Source: Dicaeum eximium (taxonomy: Eukaryota; Chordata; Aves; Passeriformes; Dicaeidae). Taken from it: a stretch of 64,000 bases of DNA. Position 1 is the stretch's first letter. Each line of letters starts with the position of its first letter. The stretch lies in NCBI GenBank assembly GCA_013396995.1, contig VWZP01002847.1:342830-406829 (forward strand), read 5' to 3'. This document shows, one piece after another, positions 1-13,459 of this stretch. Both the position numbers and the translations under genes were made by a program. The notes under the pieces are model-generated. The model was given only the letters and a program-made list of their open reading frames with translations. It made no database searches and was not told the origin of the DNA.

Positions 1-427
1 CTTCCATATGGAAAAAAAGTGGTATGAAAATAAGTGGCATGACATTTATTTCAAAGTAATAGTAATTCCCTTAATCTTTAGGCTAAATAGCTAAACAATC
101 AGATGTTAAGCCAAATACTATGGATGCACTCAGATATGATATGCTGATTTTGGCCAAGGTAGAGTAAATTTTCTTCCCAGAGAACTACTTATGGGTTGCA
201 TTTTGGATTTGTGCTGAATACAGTGATGATAGATACATTTTTGTTACTGCCAAGCAGGGCTTACACACAGACAAGGCTTTTCTGCTTTTTGTACTGCCAA
301 GCTGGTGAGGAAGCTGAGGGTGAGTTTTGCTGAGTTAAACTGTCATTATGCATCTAAAAAAAAAGTAATATGGTTGTTCAGGTACATGTGGGAGACATTC
401 CCCAGTGAAACAGTGGAAAAGCAGGTC
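1..427. other. Unique non-coding DNA, left edge
   Basis: AT-rich sequence with no recognisable gene, RNA or repeat. A 60-codon open frame beginning at 305 runs into the CR1 element and has no family resemblance, so it is not called as a gene. Confidence 0.5.
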
Positions 428-1090
428 GTCTGTCTGGAAAGCAGTTTTACAGTAAAGGCTTTGGGGTTGTGGTGGGCAACAAGCTGACCACGAGCTCACA
501 ATGTGTCCTTGCAGCAGAGAAGGCTAACAGTCTTCTAGGCTGCATTAGGAGCACTGTTGTCAAGAGGCTGAAGGATCCTTCCCATCTACTCAGCCTTGTT
601 GTGACCAAATTTGGACTGATGTGCTCAGTTCTGGGCTTCGAGATACAAAAGAGTGATGGAGCTACTGGAATGAGACAGCAAGGAAGTGAGACAGCCATGA
701 AGACATTTAGGACACTCAAGGATCTTTAATACAAGAGCCTGAGAGAGCAGGGACTGCTTAGCCTGAAGAAGAGAAGGTTCAAGGGGTTGCAGTAGCACGT
801 GTAAACACCCAATGAAACAGAATGAATATGAGGGAGTCAGGCAGGTACCCAGTGACAGGAGAAGAGATAATGTGTACAAACTCAAATACAGCAAATAAAA
901 TTTAAATATTAGAAAAAAATAAATTGAGTTGCAGACAGTCACTGTAGAGTCTCCATCTGTGGAGACATTTAAAAATTCATGAGCCACAGCCTTCAGCAAC
1001 CTGCTCTAGATAACTCTGTCTGAGAATGAGGTTGGACTAGACAACCCTTGTAGATGAGCAACAACCTCAGATATTGTGTGACTCTGTGAG
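428..1090 (+). mobile_element. CR1 LINE fragment, 3' part, plus strand
   Basis: A 5'-truncated, degraded CR1 non-LTR retrotransposon. The left part (about 428-600) corresponds to the late ORF2 segment that in intact CR1 encodes the stretch around 'KDLGVLVD...QKANRILGCI'. Here it is readable only with frameshifts and stops. The right part (about 940-1090) is the typical 3' segment with 'ggttggactagacaac' near 1031, and it ends in a 'tgtgtgactctgtgag' tail of the CR1 3' microsatellite type. The centre (about 800-940) is divergent and A-rich. It cannot encode a working protein. Assignment rests on my knowledge of the avian CR1 consensus, not on an alignment. Confidence 0.85.
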
Positions 1091-4044
1091 ACCTCACTGT
1101 GGGGTTCATAATTTGGGGTTTCTGAATTTCCTAGCAGTATACTTGCTAGGTTTTTTCTTCCCAAGTAGAGACCTCTATAAACAATCTCCGTATTCTCAAA
1201 ATAACACCTGTTGTTTTCCTCTCTGCTCCACAATATGGAGATATGGTTTCTCTCTTTCAACCAGTGATATAGAGAAGTGTTATCACTGGGCTCTAGGGAT
1301 TTTTGTACTAAGGACTAAGAAGAAAGCATTGTACTAGGCTGCATTGTACAAGGCATTAAGCTTCAGCCTGAACATGGAGCTATCATAATAAAATCCTTTT
1401 AAGCCTTCTGATACTCGAGTCAAAGTCCTTATGTCTGGGGGACATAACTACCACAACTGGTGAAAGAACAACCACAACCTCACACGTGTTTTGAATTACA
1501 TCTGAAAGTGACTGAAGTTAATTTTGCAAGGAAAATGGTGAAGAGTACATGCCCAAACATATCCTGTATCTGAAGAAAAGTAAATTCTTAACTGCCATAA
1601 GCACAACCAACCATGAGCTAACCCCTCAGTAGCTGACTGACATAAATCCAGCTTTCATGAAGAAAACCTAAACTCGCAAATCAACTTGCAAGAGTGCTGT
1701 TGAATTTGCTACTTGATAAAAAAAAAATGTCCTATATATGGCAGGCAAAGTTGTGTGCTGGGAAAGCTACAGGATTAGGATCACTAAGCATGACTTACAG
1801 AGAAATAGAAACATCTTAGGCCTTCTTAATTAATTAAAGAATGATGGAAATTTGCACACACCATTGTTTCAGGTAAGATAATTATGTGAAATCAAAGCTT
1901 TTCCTTTGCAAAAATCTCATTTCATATTGTAGACAAGTAATACCCAAACTTGTCTTTCAAAATGCATGCATGCGTTATAGATCACAGAATGATGCAAAGG
2001 TTTTCCCTCTCAACCACAGGTTTCAGAGGAAACAGCAAGAGGTTTACCTGAAACAGGCATGCGCTGAGGGAATTTTACAGGGGTTTTTTTTTGGAAGTAC
2101 TATTTATGACTGAGCCATATTTAGTTTGAACAGACAGGACAACGCATTCCTCAGAGTCTCTAAATCACAGCATGTCTCTTTATCACATCATTCAAACATA
2201 AGGAGCTAATCACAGAGTACTGCTCTGGAGCAGGAATGGGTCACTTGTTTTTGCAGAATCATTTCAGAACCAGAACTAAGTACATTTTGTTGATATCAGT
2301 AAAGATCGTCAAGGCTGTGATATAAAGCTTATGTCTGGAAAAAACAACCAAAACATCTGACTTCCTCCTGCAACAGTTTCAATAAAAGTGAACGAGCCCT
2401 TCAGAAAGGTATTGTGTACCATTCGAAAGTGGTACTTCCATAAACAAAAACCCCATGTATATATATATTAGTACTGAGTAGCTCTAAAGGAACCATCACA
2501 ATAGATCAAGTAACTAAAACTAATACTCCTGACAAAATGGATTAGTGATTTGTAAACAAAGAATTGAAGCCAAGTTCAGCTGAGGAGCTCATTTGAGAAA
2601 TCATAGTATCTTGGAGAATGCTGTTTTCTGCTCTTTTTGGTAATGTGGGGATCTCTGATTAGGATCATTAACATTTTATTCAATGAAGAAATTCTCAATG
2701 AAATTCAAAGCTCAGAGTAGACATGAATATCTCTCTCTGCTTGCTTTTCCTGACCCAGTCAAAAGAAATCTGACACAACCGAGAGAGGATGCATTTGTAT
2801 GCATTTGTGCTTCCTGGGACAATCTATGAGTTGATGCTTATTTCCAGGTCAGTGAGAAGCCTATCTTCTTCAGCATTAACTTTTCTGTGCTATCATGGGA
2901 AAGACACTGGAAGGATTCCATGAGGTTCATTGAGACATATCAAGTGATGAGCCATGGGTCATGGGTCCTGGGCAAGTTATGTAGTGGCAGAACACAAATG
3001 GTTAAGAGGAAGGAGTAGAAAAGGAGCACTCAAAGCTTCAGTTCACTTTGTTTATAAACTAACACTATTGAAAAATGGTCTGCTACTGGGGACCTTTACT
3101 TCAGCCATTCCCCTTCCCCAGACTCACATTTCTCTGTCTCTGGTATACTACTTCAGCCTTTCTCTCTCACTCTGTATCCAACACAGACAAACTGTATGGC
3201 CACACAAAACTGTTTTTCTTGCAGGGAAACAAACTGGTAAACCAAGCAAATTCTCTTTAAAGGCACATGAGATATTTAAGGATATTAAAAGAGATATTTA
3301 AGGTATTTAGAAGACCAACTATTCAGAAACATCACCACTATGGTAATGTGTCATTTCCCTTGCAGACACCAAGGCAGACTTTTAAGGCTGCAAAGCCAAA
3401 TGGAGGTACTTTGAATTTTCTAGATTTTTTTTCCCCCATTATTTGAGATTGTAGTAGGTTGTAACATGTGCAAGACCTATGTTTCACTCTGCAGATGGGT
3501 ACCAAAGCCAAAAAGTGAATGAGGTAGACAGCCACTTTAACAGAAAAAGGTTTTTCTTACCTTACAAGCTGCTGAATAGTCTTCTTTGTTGGATAATAGA
3601 GAATACGTTTTTACAGCAAGATCCTGTCAGCCTCATTAAAATTATTTTCTAGCTAAAATCTTAGTCTCCATGTTTTTATCTCTGTGGTCTCCATCTCTGC
3701 ACAGTGACAGTTCCTCTCTAGCTACATAGGATAGTACAGTACTTGCACACAAACCAACATCAATCTCCTGGTACCTGCACATTTGTCCAACAAATGGATA
3801 AATCCCTTTCCTATAGTCTCTTTCTAGCTTACAATTAGAAATTCCTGTTTGTAAGTGAATTCTTCATTTAGTATATAATCTATTTCTTTGCACTGATGTC
3901 ATGTCCTTTTAATACATCTTTAACTAAAACAATACAGTTCCCTATGAAATTTATCTGGAGACATCATTTTCAGGTGACATTCATTTGATCTGATATTAGA
4001 CCTGCAGTCCAATATCCTAGACCTTTGGAGCTCTCTTATTTTTC
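1091..4044. other. Unique non-coding DNA
   Basis: No gene or repeat family recognised. Open frames here (75 codons from 1886, 115 codons from 2954) have no recognisable domain, and the sequence composition is that of intergenic or intronic DNA. A small direct repeat of 'gagatatttaagg' occurs at 3269-3281 and 3291-3303. A short AT dinucleotide run lies near 2456-2468. Confidence 0.5.
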
Positions 4045-4800
4045 ATGGAATCATAGGATCACGTATGTTGGAAAAGACCTTTAAGATCATCAACTCCAAC
4101 TTCTAACCTAACACTGTGAAGTCCCCCACCAACACGTCCCTAAGTGCCATATCTACAGGTATTTTAAATGCCTCCAGAGATGCTGACTCTACCACTACAT
4201 TGTTACAGTCTGTTCCAATGTTTGAGAACCCTTCTGCTGGTAAAATTTTCCACATATCCAAGATAAACCTCTACTGGAACAACTTGAGGCAATTTCCTCT
4301 TCTCCTGTCCCTTGTTACCTGGGAGAAGAAACCAGCACCCACCTGCTAAAACCTCCTTTCAGACAGTTGTAGAGAGGGATAATGTCACCTCTGAGTCTCC
4401 TTTTCTCCAGGCTAAACAACCCCAGCTCCCTCAGCTGCTTCTCATAGGACTTGTGCTCCAGATCCTTCACCAGCTCCCTTGCATTCTCTGGATATGGTCC
4501 AGCACCTCAATTTCCTTCCTGTAGTGAGGGGCCCAGAACTGTGCACAGCACTCAAGGTGTGGCCTCACCAGTGCTGCATGCTGGGGACAATCCCTGCCCT
4601 GCTCCTGCTGGCCACTCTATTTCTGATACAGGCCAGGTGCCACTGGCCTTGGCCACCTGGGCACACTGCTGGCTCATGTTCAGCCGCTATCAATCAGCAG
4701 CCCCAGCTCTGCTGGCAGCTTTCCAGACACTGCCCCAGCCTGTAGCACTGCATGGGGTCGTTGTGACCGAGCAGCAGGACCTAGCACTTTGCTTGTCATT
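4045..4800 (-). mobile_element. CR1 LINE fragment, minus strand
   Basis: A CR1 element inserted in reverse. Read on the plus strand, its 3' tail comes first ('ggaatcataggatcac' at about 4046), followed by the segment 'ttggaaaagacctttaagat', and then the complement of the C-terminal ORF2 region up to about 4800. The phrases 'gtagtgaggggcccagaact' and 'gcatggggtcgttgtgacc' are characteristic of this part of avian CR1. The element is 5'-truncated at about 4800, as is usual for CR1. Similarity to the remembered consensus is high over most of its length, so this is a younger copy than the small scraps elsewhere in the window. The ORF2 remnant is not intact. Confidence 0.92.
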
Positions 4801-7689
4801 TGTTATTGAGGTTTTTTAATTGTTAACCACAATTTCCATTTCATGACAAACTAGAAACCAGCACTGAGCTAATACATATCTGTTATTGAAAATGGTCCTA
4901 TAGATGTTTTTCTAGGTTGACGCAGGTACTGCATTTTATAATCAGTTTCTGAAAGATGTCAAACACTCTTGATGGCCTGTCAGTTGTACCTGATTTTACA
5001 TATCAGAGTTAGAGTTCTTTTTATCTTGTACTGTGCCATGCACTTCTGATTTAGTATAGTTAATGTCTCTGAGGGGTGAGATATTCACTTGAGTTAATTC
5101 ATTAGCTTGCAAAACTCCTCTGCTAAAAAAAAAACAACAAAACAAAACAAAAAAAATGCACACTTTCTAGTTGAAATATATTTTTCTGTTATTCTCTGAT
5201 GGACTCATTCATTTTCCTTCTGCTCTGTGACTTTTCATGAAGCCTACCAGGCAGCATGAACAATTATTTTCTGACTCACAAGTGTGAATAATTCTTAAAA
5301 TAACTATAACTATTAAAATAACTATTTATTAAAATAACAATAAATATAGTAAGAGGACACCATTCCATGCTGAGAACTACAAGACAGTGGTACATTATGA
5401 GATGATTGCACAAAATATAACACAAATGTGCAAAGACAGAAGCTGCCAGAAGGTTATCAGCTACCTCTAGCCTGGGTAGGGTAAGTCTTTGCAGAAGAAA
5501 GAAACTTAGCTTCAGTTCCATACTTAAACCCATTTCACATTCTGTACAGGTTTCATTTTCATCTGACTGCATCATTCTGCAACTGAAACCATGGTGAAGC
5601 ACTTCTGCCACTGCCTTTGAAGACACACAGGCCATTAGGATAAGCTATTGCTTCAGTCACTCATAAAAGTAATAATTGCATTGATTGGAAACAGATTGTC
5701 TGGAAATGTAGTGAGTTCACATAAGCAAGTCCTGTTGAAGATGAAAACAGAGAGCTGGATCAAAGAATAGAATTTTTAAACACGATTTATATTCCAGCTT
5801 TGTAATACAAGGTTTTACTTCAGTGTGGATCTGCGTTTAAGTAGCACACCCGTAACTACAAACTTGTCATAAAGGAAACACCTGATGATGCACATGCAAA
5901 GGTCAGTGTCAGCAGTATCAATGTGTCTGGGTCAGCCTGACCCTAAAACGTGCCTGGGGCTGTATCTTTGCTCCTGAGACCAACACACACAGCAGGCCTG
6001 AGACTCCTTCTACCCACCTCCAACCACTTAAATCCTGCTACAAGGCAGCAAGAGGAAAAAGCAGCAAGTTGGAAACAAAAGCAATCAGTCTTCAGCTCCC
6101 AGCACTAAGAGAATATTCAAGCACTGTGCTCCCACTGGCTACAGGCAGCTTGGACAGGAAGAGAAATGAAAATGATGCAGACATAAAGGGGAGTGATTCT
6201 GGGGTACCAGACTGAGCTGCCACCTGATGAGTGCAAATCTGACTCTGCTTTTGGAGGGATCATTACTACTCTGAGACACCCGGAGGGCCACAGTCTTCTA
6301 CTTATGCTGCAAAGTGTGCAACCCTAGTTAAAATGCACTCTGCCTTCCTTTCAGGCACATTGTATAAAAACATTTCCAGATGCACTACACAAAAATAGCA
6401 ATCCACGCACTGTTCTTTTGAACTACTACACGAATCTTTTCCCTAAAATACAAGGTGATGTCTCTTATTACTTGGTAAGGGATTAAGAGACATTTTAAGA
6501 TTAAGAAGATTTACAGCAATTAAGATAATGTAAGTTTCTGTTACTCGCTCTGTTCCAGAGCTGCTGCATGCACCTTTGGGAGGTAATCCCATTTCTCCTT
6601 CACAGGAATTTTGTTGATCTTCACTGTTTGCGTTGTAAAGCCTCTGGATGCAGGCAATTCTGAGCCAGATCTACGCCTGGAAGGGTGCAGTGCCTTTTGC
6701 AGGGGAACACTCCATGCAACCCCACAACCATAAAGCAGGAACAGCTTCCTGTATAACGAAAATGCAGTGGCTTCTGTTCCGGTTTTTATCAATAATCCCT
6801 GGCAAATGCTTGTCTTGTCCTCCTGACCACTATGACCCAGCTAGGATGTAGCTGTAAATAATCCCTGAACAGGTTCCCTTTCTAGTTCATGGAGATCTAC
6901 TCCAGCTAGTCATGGATCTTGGGATGAGATTCTTCAGGCAAAGTGAAAGCACCTGCTTTAGGAGGAGAATTCTCCTCTGCACTTGCTCAGCTGATATCTA
7001 CTGATGGAGAAATTAATGTAGGCATCTGGTTCACAGGAGCCCACCTGCACTGCAGCATTCTGGCATTAGTCACATGCAGCTTGTAGTTCCAACAGATGAA
7101 AAAAAGAACTTGAAGGCAGATCTGCATGCCACAATATTTATTTGCCTGTGATTTATGATTGTTTCAGTCCTGCTTTCCTGCTTCACAGAAATTATTCACT
7201 TCGGCACAGAAAGAACAGCTGAATAAAAAAAAAAATTGCTAACTGTGTAAACCTCTGCTGCTCTAACAGATTTCCTAAATTCATCCTGGTGACAGATTCC
7301 AGACCTTCTCTGTTGCCTTGGAAAATGATGGTCTTCTCCACAGTTTCTGACTGACAAAGATGATGAGTCTATTCAGAAAGCCCAGAAACATCACTCGGTA
7401 AGATAATCCTGCTGGCTGGAATCTTCCTGTTGCTTTGCAGAAAAGCTAACAGAGATTGGAGCAACACCATACAACAGGAAATTTGGTCACATGTTTAGTA
7501 CATATATATAGAATATTTCTCAGTTGGCAGCCAGCACAAACCTATACAGCTGTGAGACCAAGGAAGTCAGAAGAACGTGACACTTCTCTCTGGTGGGAAG
7601 CAAATCACCTATCTCTACTGCCATGGAGGGGAAAATGCTGCTCCTATATGGACTTCCAGATTACTCATGTTATATCTGGGGCAGAAGTG
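4801..7689. other. Unique non-coding DNA with small simple repeats
   Basis: No gene is recognised. The minus-strand frame of 119 codons at 5276-5635 has no known domain, and its C-terminal part is built from an AT-rich tandem repeat. Small low-complexity tracts include an A/C-rich run at about 5127-5157. Confidence 0.5.
5288..5347. repeat. AT-rich imperfect tandem repeat
   Basis: Roughly four imperfect copies of a unit resembling 'attaaaataacta' follow one another. This is a degenerate minisatellite with no flanking mobile-element signature. Confidence 0.6.
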
Positions 7690-7755
7690 GAGGAGGATGC
7701 AAACTAGATGACCTTTTAAAGGTTCTGTCCAACAAACTATTCTGTGATTTCTTAC
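7690..7755 (+). mobile_element. CR1 LINE 3' tail fragment, plus strand
   Basis: A very short remnant of a CR1 3' end: 'aaactagatgaccttttaaa' followed by 'ggttctgtccaac' and ending 'attctgtgattt'. This matches the order of the last 60 or so bases of CR1, where the usual text is close to 'ggactagatgacc...ccattccaac...attctgtgattct'. The upstream boundary cannot be placed. Confidence 0.7.
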
Positions 7756-7846
7756 CAGATACCTTAAAATAATACGTTGGCACCAAAACCACATGAATTT
7801 GTTACACAGTACTAAGAGCAAGAAAACATTTTTTTTTTTATTTAAG

Positions 7847-7916
7847 GAAAACAAACAAACAAACAAACAAACAAAAAACAAAACCAAAAAACTAAACACA
7901 AAATCAAACAAACAAT
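7847..7916. repeat. (AAAC)n simple repeat with A/C-rich flank
   Basis: About six to seven uninterrupted AAAC units between 7848 and 7876, continuing into a longer A/C-rich tract. Preceded by a T10 run at about 7830. Ordinary microsatellite. Confidence 0.85.
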
Positions 7917-10900
7917 CTAAATAATACAAAATAAACACATTAGCAAGATATTATGGCTGCCTCAGTGGCTTCCTCAGGGACTTGGGTGGGAGATTGCAAA
8001 CTATTCCCCTGGCCCCCCAAAGATTTTTTAAGAAGGCATGTCTCCCTGAAATAGACTAATGTATTGGCAGGAAGAAATGACATTGCATGAGGCCACTGCA
8101 TGAGCCATAAGCTAAACCATCACTAAAACACAACGTCCTCACACAGGAAAGTTCTAAAGACACTCAGCCAAATCTTCAAGAATCTTTATGAGCTTTTGAG
8201 TCCTTATGATGAGATGTCATTGGAAGTTCTACATAGCAGCAAGAGAAGTTTAAGGAGCTCTAATAGAGGTTAGCTGGTAAAAATACTTATATAACAGGAA
8301 AGGTAGGAACTCTTTAGAAATAATTACTTCACCTTCATTTATTTTCTTAATACACTTCAAAAAATGTGGATGCTTAGTAACAGCAGCACAGCAATACACT
8401 GGTGCTGTGGTGCTTCTTGGTAGTTACAGTGATTTCAGTGGGACAATACTATACCAGAGGAAAACATTCTTTGGAATGCGCTTTTACTCAAGTCAGGAGC
8501 TTGTAAGTCCCATCTTCCTGAATCAAATCAAGTTTTCTTTGAAGAAATGTTAACATAATTTCTGTCAGAGATCTGTCATGTTTTCTCAAGCCTGAGGGCC
8601 AGTAGGCAGGCTGTGAGTGGAGGAGAGAGGGTTTTCATAAGAAGCTGTGGAACTTCCATAGTGAAGCAGCACCAGTGATTGCAGACACATTGTGCCCAGG
8701 AAGAACTCTTTAAATTTGGTTTGCCCTCAGAGGCTTCTTCACACACCCACAGACAGAAACATAACATACACACTCACGCACACACAAGCATTGTATCTGC
8801 TAGCCAGAGTAGCTCTCTCTCCTCTCTCTGCAGCTTGGGTTATTTCAGTTCTATGTGGGAGTTCCATCTAGGATGCAGCACTGATGGAACAGACCAATCT
8901 ATCTGGAAGAAAAACTTAGAGACTAAATGCCTAAGTGTGCCTCCAGGACTTTAACAACAGAAACTATCGAAAAGCCATTACCTTCCCTTAATTAGAAAAA
9001 AAAATCACTTCAGAGATGTGACTTCTTCTCAAACTACTCATGTTGTAACCACCACAGGCTTATTAACAGATTTGACATCACATGACATCATTGAGGATTC
9101 TTTGTCAATACCCTTTAGTGAACTATTTTTAGAAATCTGCAAAAATTAATAAAAGTACCCAAAAATAGAGGAAGATGCACTGCTAGAGTACTTTGTCCCT
9201 TGTAAGTTCCAAGCTTTCAAGAGATCTTTCATGAGATGCCAAAACTGACATGAGAAGAAAATAACTGAAGACACTTTCAGCCTAAGACTTAGGAGTTTAT
9301 TTGAAACAAAGTAATAAGAAAAATCAATGACAAGGCATTACATTGTTTCATATTCCAACAGACTATAGATGCAAATACAAAGTTGAAAATACATTTTTTA
9401 AAATAGAGGATAAAAATAAAACAAGAGAAATAACTTATAGGAAAGTTTTGTAGAACTGTTTTTCACACTTCAAGTATAATAACTAGATAATATGTGTGAG
9501 GATCTTTTTAAAGCTGTCATTGTTTGGTTATTCTGAGGTGGTTGTTTCTCACCTGCAAACATGGCAAGATGCAGATTCAGTATTAAACGTTTGCTCTGCA
9601 TAAACTTCCCTAAATAAGTTGCCTTCCATAAATAAGTTGCCTTCACAAGCATGTAGAGAATGTGAATCCCTATGCCTCTGGACTCAGGAAACACACCTCC
9701 CATATTTGCCCTGCAGCTATTGTCTCTTTTTATGCACACCACACTCTGGTTTAGCCTTTAGTGTTGATTAACACAACTCTGAACTCCACATCCTTATCTT
9801 CCCTGCTATGAAGGTGACTTCTCACCTTTTTCACTGCCTGCAAATGCTTTTCAAGGATCTCATTATGCAGTTTACAACTCAGGCCTTTGAACACCTCAAG
9901 AGACAAATAGCCTCATAGACTGCGAGCAGTAAATCTAATCTGACATCCAGAAAAACCATCTCTCAGACTAAGAAAGTCCGTTTCCTTTAAATATCTGGAA
10001 AGAGAAAGAAACATCTATTCCCAGACTGAGGCATGGATCATTTCTGTTGCACATAGTCCTACCTTGTAGGTAAGCCTTCTCTTTCACTCCATCTGGGTCC
10101 TGAAGACCCCTATGGGTCCCACCCTCAAAACAAAGGCTGCTCTTTCTGTTTACATGAGCAAAAACAGATTTCTGAGACAGTTTCCCAGGTAGACTTTATC
10201 TTTTGTTGACAAGTCTAAGGCCACTCCAGCTATCTAACCTCACTGAAGTCTGTACTTCAGCTTTGCTCTTGGTGCCTCTTTCATATCATGGTGTCTTGTT
10301 CAGTCTCCATTATAGACAACTGCACAACATGTTTTGAATATGTAAACCTCAGTACAAACGTTCCTAAAGGAAGGTAGGTAAATTTTCTTGCAGAATTTTA
10401 CAGTAATTTGCTTCAGGAGACAAAAGCCCCACACAAAAGCCCCTGAACACTCAGGGAGCAAAGACCTCTTGTAAGTCACCTTGTAGCCTTGACTGAAGAA
10501 AATGTGCTTGTTCTATTTTCAGTCTTCCATCAGTAGCTCTTTCTTTCACCCTTTTTAATATATAGGCCATGCCTGCTATTGATCCACACACTTTTCAGCA
10601 TAGTATGGAGTTAACCTCAGTCTATAGAATTACTCAGAAAAACTCAAGGGATCAGGAGATAATTGAGCAAGAAAAATAATTGATGTAATTTCTGTACTTT
10701 TTACTTTACGATATTCAAAAGAAAATTGAAGGGCATGAAACACTTTTGAACCATAAGAAAATGGTTTTTGAAAACTTTTCTATGAAAGACTTTAAACTGT
10801 TGCCTCATTTGAGATTTTGCATCCTCATTTAAGGACAAAAGATGACAAAAACAAGATTTCAAGAGCTCGCAACTCTGTATTAACCTCAACTCAGAGAAAT

Positions 10901-12534
10901 ATTACATAAATGAAAAGGTAACAACACAGTACTAGAGCAAAAAAATATTTTTATATATGCCTATCTAGTGAAAAGGACAAGGGAAGAGTTGTGTAAGACT
11001 GTTTCTCTGACTCCTTGAATTCACCTGGATTTACATGGAGAAAGCTTACTGTGTAAGCAACACAGCTGCACTCACCCTGCATCCATTACGTGTATGACTA
11101 TCACCTTCTCCTCTGCTCCAAAGCAAATACTGCAGATGATGGTCAGGGCTGCTCAGACAGCTATAGCTCAAGCAAGCACTTATTTTTCCTTTGGGAAATA
11201 TTGTCTATTGTTGTAAGTCTACTAAGCCTGCTCTCCAGAGAACTCTGTCCCTCTTGTTTCCTGAATGGAAGGTACAGCAGGAGAGTTAAAAGCAGTCCTC
11301 CACAAGGCTCTCTTTACAAGCCACAGCCACACCTCTTGCCTTACCTGAACAACAGAAAAGCCAGAGTTTGAAAGAGCCTCTGGGGGACAGCCCAAAAACT
11401 TGATACAACACTGCGGTACAGGTAGGGCAGGAAGTGTCATATATAGTTCTAAATACCCAAACATCAAATCCAGCACAATCAAGAGGGATTATATCCTGCT
11501 CTTCTCTAAGTATTTTAAGGTAGGGGCAGCAGAATCCCTCAGAGCCATGAAGAAAGGACAGCCATGTTCATTTGATGTATAAAATGACTGCTTCCCATAC
11601 CATGCTGAAAAGCTGCAGTTTTTTTCTTGTGGCAAATAGATATTCTACTCAGACACATTGGTCCTTAGTATTCATAGATTCACATCTGAATTACTACCAA
11701 ACCTATTGTTCTACAAATGTGCAGTATTCAGTGGTTTGTCGAGCAGCTTAATCGTGTCATGGAAGCATCACAGCAGGGTCTCTAACCTAGAGGAAAGATG
11801 ACTGTCAAATTATCTTTTTCCATTTTTTTCACAGTATATCCTCTATGGACTATATTCAATGTAAATATGACTTAATATGTCATAACTGCCAAAATGGAAC
11901 CAGAAATAGTGTAATTCAGGCTTAAGAATGGACTAAGTGGAAGATAACATGGGACTTTAGCAATATCTTAACACTGAATATAAGATTCTGCAGCTCTGAG
12001 TTTGCTCCAATTTGATGTTTCTGTTACCTGTCCTCTAGACTCAGGAATAATCCACACACATGACCATTGGTTACACTGACCTCTCCTTGCTGTGATTCTG
12101 AGCTCTGCAGTATTAGCAGTTGGTAAAGGGGCCGAATACTGTCATCAATGCCAGGACAGTATTTCTGTAGGCTGCAGAGCTTCTCCTGTATCTGCTCCAG
12201 ATGTGTGCTCACAACAGTAGCTGATGAAGTTGAATTAACCCAGAGGAGACATATTCAAGGTAGGTCCTCTGACACATTCCTTTCCAAGCTCTTGTTCACC
12301 GTGCTCCTCAACCCAGGCATTCCCAGCCAGCTGGGAGCCCACTGGCCACCCAAGACTTCCAAGGGAGAGCAGGGAAATACCAGAGCATTTCAACACATCT
12401 GTGATTATCTATAGAGCCATCAGCACCCAGAACCAGAGTGTTCACTGTACAATACTAGTAGGTCCTTCCCTACCCCAGGCCCAAGAGGAAAAAAGCCCTG
12501 GATTGTTAATACCTATTTACTATGACAGAATGTA

Positions 12535-12567
12535 GAATTACCATCTCATAAAATGAGATGGTAATTC
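12535..12567. repeat. Perfect short hairpin
   Basis: Left arm 12535-12549 ('gaattaccatctcat') and right arm 12553-12567 ('atgagatggtaattc') are exact reverse complements, separated by three A residues. There is no T-run after it and no transcript context, so a terminator role is not implied. Confidence 0.9.
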
Positions 12568-13435
12568 CCTCATACTCTCATCCCTGTACGATCTATAGCT
12601 ATTACACTACTTTGCTATTCTCCATGTCCAAAAACCTTGAGACTCAAGGGAGCACAAGGACCAAAAATAAAAGTTTCATTACCAAACAAGAAAAGGTAGA
12701 GCACAGAGACCCCAGGCCCTTATGCTTCAGCTGTGAGGACTGGTTTGAACTCCACTGTCAGCAATGCAGCAAACGCATGCTTCCACAGTGAAACCCAGTG
12801 ATGACAAACACAATGCATCATTGGCTACCAAGAGACTTGTTCAGGGTTAATTATTTTTGTGCCCTTAGTATTTGCTCTGGAATCAAAGGTCACTGGAGCA
12901 AGGCTGACACGACAGCACAACCAAAATCCTTTCAAGGCTATAGTTTGGTTGCTGTTTTGAAACTTAACCCAACATGTAGTCTGCTGTATTAGCTGGCATG
13001 TAATGCTGTAGTCATACACACACATGTATGCAGAGGAAAGGAGGGAAGAGCACAATAACAAGCTTTGCACAGAGAAATAAATAGCCAATTAAATGTATTT
13101 ATGATCCTCACTTACAACCAAGAACTGCAGGCGCAAGGAAGGATACCAAAAGGACAGTTTCAGCACTGAGATATTTAATAAATGCTCTCCAGAAGAATCA
13201 GGAGGAGGGGCTGTTAATTTCAATCTGTCTGCAATCACAATTGGATTCAACCTCATTTTTGCAGGCTGCAACACTGAAAAGCCACCTTTTTTTTTCCTGT
13301 GAAAAGTCAAGAGATCTCCATTCACTCTGTCCATGGGGGGGGGGAAAGTGAATAAAAAATATTTAAAGTTAATATATCCTCAGCTATAAGAAGTGAACAT
13401 ATTTTAAATAGAATCAAAAAATGCATCCTAATCAA

Positions 13436-13459
13436 AGAAGATCTTTGGAAAGATCTTCT
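13436..13459. repeat. Near-palindrome with 11-bp arms
   Basis: Arms 'agaagatcttt' (13436-13446) and 'aaagatcttct' (13449-13459) are exact reverse complements with two G residues between them. Confidence 0.85.
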
